Positions 1-5,984 of a stretch of 13,590 nt of DNA are shown one piece after another. This DNA is from Sanchytrium tribonematis (taxonomy: Eukaryota > Sanchytriomycota > Sanchytriomycetes > Sanchytriales > Sanchytriaceae): assembly GCA_018985235.1 (NCBI GenBank), contig JADGIG010000184.1, forward strand, positions 1-13,590, written 5' to 3'. Positions within the stretch are counted from its first letter, which is position 1. Each line of letters starts with the position of its first letter. The position numbers were made by a program, and so were the translations under genes. The notes below the pieces were generated by a model. The model was not told the DNA's origin, did not search any database, and saw nothing but the letters and a program-made list of their open reading frames with translations.

Positions 1-186
1 TAGCAAGTATTTGTAATCATTAGACATTTTTTCCACATAATGGTCGAAAAAGTCTGTCTTTTCTTCTACAATTGGAAATGGGACCAAGTCCTGGAGATTT
101 TCTTTGGAATACATGCGTGCTTCTGCTGACATGTCGTCATCGTCTTGGTCCATAGAATGGTCTCTTGAATGTACTTTGTGTCTCAT
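1..186 (-). CDS. Unidentified protein, N-terminal part (runs off left edge)
   Basis: From ATG at 186 the minus strand is open for 62 codons to the window edge with no stop. The predicted start is MRHKVHSRD, followed by an acidic run of four Asp (about residues 15-18) and then a mixed, soluble-looking stretch ending NDYKYLL. I see no signal peptide or membrane segment, and I recognise no family. The same frame is also open, without an ATG, for 40 codons upstream (306 to 187), and that stretch reads like protein. The true start may therefore lie upstream across a small intron. The gene is divergent from COX15, with 154 bp between the two ATGs. That this is coding is likely from the open frame; the exact start is uncertain. 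Confidence 0.55.
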   Translation of the reverse strand, partial: MRHKVHSRDHSMDQDDDDMSAEARMYSKENLQDLVPFPIVEEKTDFFDHYVEKMSNDYKYLL

Positions 187-340
187 GAAAATAAAATACT
201 CCGCTTGTGACAAACAATTTTGTTGAATAAACAAATGTATGTAGTTTATCTCTTGTGATTCTCCACAATCTACTTCAATTACGCACTGCTTACGATCAGA
301 TCCAGCTTACAACTCATATCGCAAAGGGGATAGTGATACA
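187..340. promoter_or_regulatory. Divergent intergenic region before COX15
   Basis: These 154 bp separate the unidentified minus-strand gene from COX15 and should hold both promoters. I see no clear TATA box or repeat. Both flanking reading frames stay open into it without an ATG: the plus frame from 245 and the minus frame from 306. Part of it may therefore be unrecognised 5' coding exon. Confidence 0.35.
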
Positions 341-1369
341 ATGCAAACAAGTAAAAGAGTTGCGTATTGGATGTTTGGAACATCTGGGCTTGTGGCATCA
401 ATTATTGTAGTCGGAGGAGTCACACGGCTCACAGAATCAGGACTTTCTATAACTCAATGGAATTTAATCTCAGGTATGAAATATCCATCAAAAGAAGGAT
501 GGACTATTGAATATGAAAAGTACAAAAAGACTCCAGAATTTAAATTACTCAATCACCAAATGAATCTTGAAGAGTTTAAGGGAATTTATTTTTGGGAATG
601 GTTTCATAGAATGCTTGGAAGGTCTATTGGGCTTTATGTTACTATTCCTGGCTTGTATTTTATGTACAAAAATGAAATGAGCAGGAGTATCAGGAAGAGA
701 TCTCTTGGGCTAATGGCATTGGTAGCTGGACAAGGCGCATTGGGTTGGTACATGGTAAAGTCGGGATTGGATGACAAATTAATTGAAAAGGCAGAAACAC
801 CACGAGTCTCTCCATATAGGCTCGCAGCGCATTTAACATCTGCTTTTGGTATTTACTGTTTGTCATTTTACAGTGGCCTACAAATACTGACTCCTCATCG
901 GGTCAAAAATCCTTTATTTTCTCTTGGGGTTGGTATGTTCGGATTGTCAGCCATGACAGCAACCAGCGGTGCATTTGTTGCAGGTTTGGATGCCGGCCTT
1001 GTATATAATACATGGCCATTGATGGAGAACTCATTCATTCCCTCTACGGAGGAGTTAACCCATATTAAGCCAAAATGGAGAAACATATTTGAAAATCAAA
1101 CAACTGTTCAGTTAGATCACAGATTGTTAGCCTACACAACATTTTCCTCCATCGTTGGACTTTTCGCGTACGCCAAATCAAAAGGCGCGCATCCTAAAAT
1201 TTTAAAATCCATTAAAGGTGCCATGCACATGGTCATTTTGCAAGCAACTTTGGGAATTACTACTTTGATATACTTAGTACCTCTTCCCCTAGCAGCAGCA
1301 CATCAAGCCGGTAGCGTCGGAGTACTCACCACAATGCTATTGATGCTTCATAAACTGCGACTCTTTTAA
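341..1369 (+). CDS. COX15: Haem A synthase COX15, mitochondrial inner membrane
   Basis: COX15 oxidises the C8 methyl group of haem O to the formyl group of haem A, the cofactor of cytochrome c oxidase, in the mitochondrial inner membrane. The 342-residue protein carries the family signature GGVTRLTESGLSITQW (25-40). The conserved haem-ligand region histidines are visible in EWFHR (H89), RLAAHL (H164), QLDHR (H260) and AAAHQAG (H321). GQGALGWYMV (130-139) and FVAGLDAGLVYNTWPLM (212-228) are also typical, and hydrophobic segments fit the usual eight-helix fold. The protein is shorter than human (410) or yeast (486) COX15. The difference is at the N-terminus: the first membrane helix starts almost at the Met, so no normal presequence is visible. 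The poly(A) hexamer AATAAA at 1368-1373 overlaps the stop codon. Confidence 0.95.
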   Translation: MQTSKRVAYWMFGTSGLVASIIVVGGVTRLTESGLSITQWNLISGMKYPSKEGWTIEYEKYKKTPEFKLLNHQMNLEEFKGIYFWEWFHRMLGRSIGLYVTIPGLYFMYKNEMSRSIRKRSLGLMALVAGQGALGWYMVKSGLDDKLIEKAETPRVSPYRLAAHLTSAFGIYCLSFYSGLQILTPHRVKNPLFSLGVGMFGLSAMTATSGAFVAGLDAGLVYNTWPLMENSFIPSTEELTHIKPKWRNIFENQTTVQLDHRLLAYTTFSSIVGLFAYAKSKGAHPKILKSIKGAMHMVILQATLGITTLIYLVPLPLAAAHQAGSVGVLTTMLLMLHKLRLF

Positions 1370-1405
1370 TAAAAAATATAATATTAAATTTGGGGGTTGA
1401 AACTG

Positions 1406-2809
1406 ATGGCTGTAAGTATTGCTCAAGCTTTGACCGTTTTGCAAATAGCTGTAGTGATTTATTTTGGCTACAATTCATTGAATTTGAAAGTGTTTTTGAG
1501 TGATAATTTAATTCAGAATAAAATAACCAACAAGCCTATTCAATTTTCAATACGGCAGGAAAATAAGCTTTTTAAAAAGACAGTTATTACAAGGCCGATG
1601 GATCCATTAATATTAAAGCTAAGAGTTTTGGTCGACAAGCCGCTACTTATTTGTATCGAAGATGCTTGCATTAATACCAACATTAAAGTTAACGAAACTC
1701 ATTTCCAGAAGAATTTCACGTATAACATTATTGACGGAGACTTTGATGCTGGATACACACGTCAACTACGTAATAATGTTCCTTATCCATTTCATAACCA
1801 ATTTTATCATTTATATCAAAATATGGAGAAAGTAAAAGGTGACAAAGTGGATGTAAAAATACAGATTTACGACATTTCCTTTTACAAATACACTTTGTTC
1901 TTACATTACGCTGCCTCTTTTCAAGAATTACGCAGTGTGTTAAAAGAAAAAGATATAGACCAATTTAAAAATATTTTCATCGACACAAATTTTTATTATC
2001 TAATTTTAACACTATCAGTAAGTGTTTTGCATACAGTGCTTGATTTTTTTGCTTTCAAAAATGATGTTTTGTTTTGGAAAGACAAAAAAGCAAAAAAGGA
2101 TTTCACCGGATTATCAGTCACAACAATTGGAATCAATATTATTTGCCAGTTTGTCATATTGTTATTTCTGATTGACTCGGGAAAAACCAATACTGTAATT
2201 ATTGTGAGCTCATTGGCAAATTTGGCTATAGAGACTTGGAAGTGCTCTAAACTCGTTTCACTTGACGGATTCAAATTCAAAATCGACCAAGATGAACAAA
2301 CGTGGCATTTCGACAAAATGGCATTCAGGTGGATGAGTATACTTTTATCTCCAATACTGATTGGATATTCCATTTATTGCCTAATGTATAATACATATTC
2401 AAGTAATTATTCTCTCGTGATTACAATCTCTGCATCATTCGTCTACGGCTTTCAATTTGCAACCTTAACTCCTCAACTTTTCATCAATTATCATATGAAA
2501 AGCGTGTCTCATCTCCCATGGAGAATGTTGACTTACAAATTTCTAGGTACCATTGTTGACGATTTGTTTGCATTTATTATAGAAATGCCATTCCTTCACC
2601 GACTTGCATGTTTTCGGGATGATATAATTTTTGTGATAGCTATTTATCAAAGGTACTTATACCCCGTTGACAAGACCCGTGTGAATGAATACGGTCAGGT
2701 ATTTGAAAAAGGCGAGAAAACGGAAGACAGTGCCGAGAAGGACAGTAAAAAGATTGGAGAAGTCGAGACAAGCTCCAAAAGAGATACTTTAAGAAAAAGA
2801 GTCAAATAA
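1406..2809 (+). CDS. CLPTM1-family multi-pass membrane protein
   Basis: This belongs to the CLPTM1/CLPTM1L family. Some members act as lipid scramblases or receptor-trafficking factors in the ER; the role here is inferred only from the family. I chose ATG 1406 (467 residues) because the open frame three codons upstream begins with TTG. There is one hydrophobic segment near the N-terminus (about 3-21), a lumenal-type domain with several N-glycosylation sequons, then a cluster of membrane segments from about 196 to 420. Signature stretches are LHTVLDFFAFKNDVLFW, TPQLFINYHMKSVSHLPWRM and MPFLHRLACFRDDIIF, followed by the YQRYLYPVDKTRVNEYG end. The tail after about 430 is charged and low-complexity. 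Human CLPTM1 (669) and CLPTM1L (538) are longer. The gene lies 36 bp after COX15. AATAAA at 2805-2810 overlaps its stop codon. Confidence 0.93.
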   Translation: MAVSIAQALTVLQIAVVIYFGYNSLNLKVFLSDNLIQNKITNKPIQFSIRQENKLFKKTVITRPMDPLILKLRVLVDKPLLICIEDACINTNIKVNETHFQKNFTYNIIDGDFDAGYTRQLRNNVPYPFHNQFYHLYQNMEKVKGDKVDVKIQIYDISFYKYTLFLHYAASFQELRSVLKEKDIDQFKNIFIDTNFYYLILTLSVSVLHTVLDFFAFKNDVLFWKDKKAKKDFTGLSVTTIGINIICQFVILLFLIDSGKTNTVIIVSSLANLAIETWKCSKLVSLDGFKFKIDQDEQTWHFDKMAFRWMSILLSPILIGYSIYCLMYNTYSSNYSLVITISASFVYGFQFATLTPQLFINYHMKSVSHLPWRMLTYKFLGTIVDDLFAFIIEMPFLHRLACFRDDIIFVIAIYQRYLYPVDKTRVNEYGQVFEKGEKTEDSAEKDSKKIGEVETSSKRDTLRKRVK

Positions 2810-2810
2810 A
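2805..2810 (+). terminator. Poly(A) hexamer overlapping the CLPTM1-family stop codon
   Basis: AATAAA spans the last codon and TAA stop. It would direct cleavage inside the convergent pseudokinase gene. The same arrangement is seen at COX15 (1368-1373) and NC2-beta (minus strand, 5380-5375). Function is inferred from the motif. Confidence 0.5.
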
Positions 2811-2814
2811 TTCA

Positions 2815-3753
2815 TTAAACGAACCACAAGGTCGAAGGACTGGAAGTAACCCTTTTTCTTTTGTCGAATTGGCGCTTAATGTTTCTTTCAGCCCATTCCT
2901 CCCGTTTGAGACCACCAAACCAGCTATTTTGTACAAAAGCGGGTCGCTTGACAACGGAAATGAGATTCTGCGCCAGCATTTCTCCAATATTTGGTCTTTT
3001 TTCATGGTTTGGATTCACTGCCTTGATAATAAAGTCTGAAATGTGCTTAAAAATTGGAGGGAAGAGATCAGCATGTTCAAGGCATGTTATCTGCATAAAA
3101 TCGTCCAAATTCTCTATATAGTCATTGAGTTTTGATGGCAGATATCTACTGTGCAACATGGGTACGGTGCAGAAATAAGAATCAAGCCAAGTGCCTAACA
3201 CGATGCCAAGCATAAAGATGTCCATTTTATTGCTAACATAAGGACGAAGGTCTTCATGTATTATCTCAGGTGCCCATGTTTGCGATCTTAATTTCACAAT
3301 GTCATACTTATTATCAATAATAATATCCTGCAATTCACCAAGAACCAATGAATCGCCTTTCAAGTAACAAGAATTTGGATGAATATTTGAATGTATAATT
3401 TTTTCATCGTGAAGAAATTCAACTGCTGATAAAAGTTGATGAAACCATTTTAGCAGTATTTGCATATCGCAATTAGAATCCAATAGCTCATATCTTGGAG
3501 TGACTCTCATGGGCAATGAAAGGGATAAGCTTTTTGGCAGGCCTTCAACTCTACTTTCTTCATAAATATATTCAAGTGTTTCTTCCAAATTGGTAAATTC
3601 GAAATTTAATAATTGCATTAATACATCTTCGCTGGCGTTTTTGCAGCTGTGAAATAAGAAAAATTCGTCCTCTTTTTTAAATGGTATAGAATCTATGATC
3701 CTGTCAGAATTTAAAACGATAAATGGAGTAGAATCATAGTAATAGCAACTCAT
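2815..3753 (-). CDS. Protein-kinase-like protein, probable pseudokinase
   Basis: The C-lobe of a protein kinase fold is readable. A helix-E-like segment (LLSAVEFLHDEKII, 107-120) is followed by a degenerate catalytic loop, HSNIHPNS, in place of HRDxKxxN (121-128). The DFG position reads GEL (139-141). The APE motif (161-163), the helix-F Asp (SNKMDIFMLG, D178) and the subdomain XI Arg (EKRP, R253) are kept. There is no glycine-rich loop and no recognisable VAIK lysine in the short N-lobe. Catalytic Asp and metal-binding Asp are both missing, so I infer a pseudokinase; SCY1-like proteins are one possible relationship, not shown. It is 312 residues with a basic C-terminal tail. Its stop faces the CLPTM1 gene's stop, with only 5 bp between, and it lies 94 bp downstream of the SET gene on the same strand. 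The N-lobe could be incomplete if an upstream exon exists. Confidence 0.8.
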   Translation of the reverse strand: MSCYYYDSTPFIVLNSDRIIDSIPFKKEDEFFLFHSCKNASEDVLMQLLNFEFTNLEETLEYIYEESRVEGLPKSLSLSLPMRVTPRYELLDSNCDMQILLKWFHQLLSAVEFLHDEKIIHSNIHPNSCYLKGDSLVLGELQDIIIDNKYDIVKLRSQTWAPEIIHEDLRPYVSNKMDIFMLGIVLGTWLDSYFCTVPMLHSRYLPSKLNDYIENLDDFMQITCLEHADLFPPIFKHISDFIIKAVNPNHEKRPNIGEMLAQNLISVVKRPAFVQNSWFGGLKREEWAERNIKRQFDKRKRVTSSPSTLWFV

Positions 3754-3847
3754 TTTGCTGCCTGAAAACCCTTTGTGACAGTCTTGTAATAATTTAATTT
3801 TGGCCTTAATGTGTTACTTCTATTAAGAATATCTAATTTATTACTTG

Positions 3848-4288
3848 CTAAATTTGAGCTAGTTCACGGATGTGTGTAGAAAGATAGAATTTTTTCAAAG
3901 TGTCTTTGTTTAGATATTTTGCACCTTGTACAGAACGTATACAATCTTTTGATTTGCACCAGCATTCAAACGGTTCCTTCATTTCCCATTCTGTACTTGG
4001 ATAGAAAAACGTCAATTCATCACCTTGTTTGATCTCGCTCAAAGCACACAAGGTTTCATTTTTGAAATAAACATTTGGAGAGCAGCTATGGTTCAAATAC
4101 ACCAGTTCGTCTAGCAAAAGGCCATGTTTGTCAAGTCCTAGTTGTACAGTTTTATAGGTTTTGTCATTAAGTTTGTAATTTAACTTTCTTATTTCTTCAT
4201 CCTTATAAAAGTCTTTATCAGCTACAACTTTCGCCAAACGTCCTTCATCATTTTGTCCTTCTACGTGAATGTTTTGCTTTGCTGTCAT
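3848..4288 (-). CDS. Small SET-domain protein (putative lysine methyltransferase)
   Basis: This 146-residue protein is the C-terminal half of a SET domain plus a cysteine-rich post-SET-like tail. YLNHSCSPNVYF (64-75) holds the NHSC motif that binds S-adenosylmethionine. GDELTFFYPSTEW (89-101) holds the second SET signature with its active-site Tyr. FECWCKSKDC (107-116) gives the CxC...C zinc-type cysteines, then GAKYL and a helical end. Small stand-alone proteins ending in FYPSTEW plus CxC are, as I recall, common in fungi and plants. The substrate is unknown. The start fits the family, with a short N-terminal part (GRLAKVVADKDF) resembling the first SET strands. It is divergent from the PP1-like gene with only 34 bp between start codons. 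AATAAA on the minus strand (3842-3837) lies a few bases past the TAG stop. Confidence 0.88.
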   Translation of the reverse strand: MTAKQNIHVEGQNDEGRLAKVVADKDFYKDEEIRKLNYKLNDKTYKTVQLGLDKHGLLLDELVYLNHSCSPNVYFKNETLCALSEIKQGDELTFFYPSTEWEMKEPFECWCKSKDCIRSVQGAKYLNKDTLKKFYLSTHIRELAQI

Positions 4289-4322
4289 TTAAAATTTAAG
4301 CGCGGTTGCCAAACGTGAGGGG
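4289..4322. promoter_or_regulatory. 34-bp divergent promoter region, SET / PP1-like
   Basis: Only 34 bp separate the ATG of the minus-strand SET gene from the ATG of the plus-strand PP1-like gene. It contains AAATTTAA followed by a GC-richer core (GCGCGGTTGCCAAACG). Both genes must take promoter and 5' UTR elements from this space or from the neighbouring coding sequence. The promoter role is inferred from position only. Confidence 0.45.
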
Positions 4323-5360
4323 ATGCAACGTATTTCAAAGGATGAGCTGTGGGGAAGCATAGACGGACTGGCAAGCTTGTTGCCGGATGATGTTAAAGAA
4401 TTTTGCAACAACTACAAGCGCAATATACCTGAAAAGAAAAAGAAATTTCTCTTTCACTTTCCGATTAAAAAAAATGTTATGACTTGTATTATTCAAGAAG
4501 CTTTATTAGTGATCAAAGGAGAGCCCGCCCTTTTAAGAATTGAGGGAAGTTGCATTTTAATTTCGGACATTCATGGGCAATTTAACGACTTATTTGTGAT
4601 TTTTAACAAGCATGGATTTCCACCTACCCAAAAATATTTGTTTTTAGGGGATTACGTAGATCGTGGCTATCAATCGCTAGAAACGATTCTCCTCTTGCTG
4701 TGCTTTAAGGCGTTGTATCCGAAGCATATATATCTTTTAAGAGGCAATCATGAGGCAGCAAGTGTTAATAGAATATATGGTTTTTACGATGAATGTAAAA
4801 GAAAATGCAGCGTAAGTATTTGGAAATCATTTGTGGATTTCTTTAATCACCTGCCTATATCTGCTATTTTAAACGACAAAATATTCTGTGTTCATGGTGG
4901 AATTTCGCCAGAGTTGCAAACTCTAGATCAGATCACAAATATATTCCGACCATGCGATATTCCAGATAAGGGTCTTTTGTGTGATTTATTATGGAGTGAC
5001 CCTACCGAAAAACTCGAGGATTTTGGTGAAAATGAAAGAGGTGTGTCTGTTACTTTTGGAGGAAAAAGTATAGAAGCATTTCTTAATACAAATAATCTTG
5101 ACTTGATTATTCGAGGGCACTTGGTGATTGAGGATGGGTATTTATTTCATAGCAAAAAGAGATGCGTCACTTTGTTTTCTGCCCCAAATTACTGCGGCGA
5201 ATTTGATAATGTGGGTAGCACTATGACTGTCAATCGCGATTTAAAATGTTCATTCACAATATTTGAGCCATGGAGGCGTGCCAGATACATCAAGCATGCT
5301 GAACTGCCGAAGGATGAAACAGAGCCATTTATTCAATATCCTGCAAATTATATTAAATAA
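4323..5360 (+). CDS. PP1-type serine/threonine protein phosphatase, divergent
   Basis: This is a metallophosphatase of the PPP family, closest to the PP1 catalytic subunit. The metal and catalytic motifs are SDIHG (D82, H84), GDYVDRG (109-115), RGNHE (N142, catalytic H143), H191 in VHGG and H266 in RGH. PP1-specific stretches include [12 protein letters not shown] (150-161), [19 protein letters not shown] (209-227) and [16 protein letters not shown] (284-299), with the PP1-type Cys in NYCGEF. It should remove phosphate from Ser/Thr on proteins, using two metal ions. Differences from canonical PP1 are the opening Gly of GDxHG replaced by Ser81, RGHLV instead of RAHQV, and an N-terminal extension of roughly 15 residues. 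All metal ligands are present, so I expect activity. At 345 residues the length is near the usual 330. Its stop is 15 bp from that of the convergent NC2-beta gene. Confidence 0.92.
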   Translation: MQRISKDELWGSIDGLASLLPDDVKEFCNNYKRNIPEKKKKFLFHFPIKKNVMTCIIQEALLVIKGEPALLRIEGSCILISDIHGQFNDLFVIFNKHGFPPTQKYLFLGDYVDRGYQSLETILLLLCFKALYPKHIYLLRGNHEAASVNRIYGFYDECKRKCSVSIWKSFVDFFNHLPISAILNDKIFCVHGGISPELQTLDQITNIFRPCDIPDKGLLCDLLWSDPTEKLEDFGENERGVSVTFGGKSIEAFLNTNNLDLIIRGHLVIEDGYLFHSKKRCVTLFSAPNYCGEFDNVGSTMTVNRDLKCSFTIFEPWRRARYIKHAELPKDETEPFIQYPANYIK

Positions 5361-5375
5361 GTTTGACAATATTAT

Positions 5376-5828
5376 TTATTCGTCACTTTCATCCATAACA
5401 TCGATGATTTCTTCCTCGATCTCATTCTCTTCTTTGGGAGAAAACGCATGATCTAACTTGGCCTTCGATTGCTCGAACAACTTTTGTTGCTCAAGTAAAA
5501 GTGTTTCTTCTGGCTTCTCAGATTTCGGTTTCTTCAATGTGTATTTTTTGCTTTGCGTTTTAAAGTCTTCAAAGGCGGCTTTAACCGGAGAAACGAATTC
5601 CTCAAACCCTAACGCTTCCAAAGCGCTAATAATGTGCTCTCCATTTATAGTCTTCTTGCCAAATTTTTCACAAGTTTCGTTTGCCTCTGAAGTTATCAAG
5701 TGTATAAACTCTATGCAACAGTTCATAAGTACTTGCCTAGTTTCCTTGACACATCCTATATCTGAAGGAAGGTATTCTTTAATCAGTTTATCCAAAGTGG
5801 CTCGTGGAAGTTGCAAAGAATCATCCAT
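5376..5828 (-). CDS. DR1: Negative cofactor 2 beta (Dr1), histone-fold transcription repressor
   Basis: NC2-beta pairs with NC2-alpha through a histone fold. The dimer binds TBP on promoter DNA, blocking TFIIA and TFIIB. The 150-residue protein shows the NC2-beta histone fold at about 7-75: LPRATLDKLIKEYLP (7-21), then a long central helix with CIEFIHLITSEANETCEK (38-55), then KKTINGEHIISALEALGF (58-75). It continues with the family-specific FVSPVKAAFEDFK helix (78-90). The C-terminal tail is charged and ends in an acidic run, as in homologues. The length matches yeast Ncb2 (146) and human DR1 (176). The minus-strand hexamer AATAAA (5380-5375) overlaps its stop codon, so its 3' UTR must run into the PP1-like gene. 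Confidence 0.95.
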   Translation of the reverse strand: MDDSLQLPRATLDKLIKEYLPSDIGCVKETRQVLMNCCIEFIHLITSEANETCEKFGKKTINGEHIISALEALGFEEFVSPVKAAFEDFKTQSKKYTLKKPKSEKPEETLLLEQQKLFEQSKAKLDHAFSPKEENEIEEEIIDVMDESDE

Positions 5829-5984
5829 GGCTGGCTAAAACAATGGAGATCTTTGAAAAAGTTTTAACTCTAGAGAAACACTAGCTGAAAAGAGCACTAA
5901 AAATCTGCTAGTGGCAATGAAAACCAGTTATACGAGATATGTTTCATTAAATTTGTGCCAAGCCAGCAACAAAATTTTTAATAC
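5829..5984. promoter_or_regulatory. Divergent intergenic region, NC2-beta / VPS16
   Basis: These 156 bp between two divergent start codons should hold both promoters. The VPS16-proximal end is A/T-rich (AAAATTTTTAATAC just before the ATG). I see no strong TATA box, inverted repeat or RNA gene. Confidence 0.4.

Noticed and set aside
1397-1405. TTG start for the CLPTM1-family gene
   Set aside because: The genes are eukaryotic; an ATG three codons downstream (1406) is the plausible start.
1996-2373. Minus-strand 125-codon open frame within the CLPTM1-family gene
   Set aside because: It is antisense to conserved membrane segments and shows no recognisable domain.
3754-3847. Missing N-lobe exon of the pseudokinase in the 94 bp upstream
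   Set aside because: The frame is open for about 30 codons but has no ATG, and the only short GT-AG candidate is about 14 nt, so I could not build a supported exon.
5458-5838. Plus-strand 126-codon open frame opposite NC2-beta
   Set aside because: It is antisense to a clearly conserved histone-fold gene and its translation is Ser/Cys/Phe-rich with no family features.
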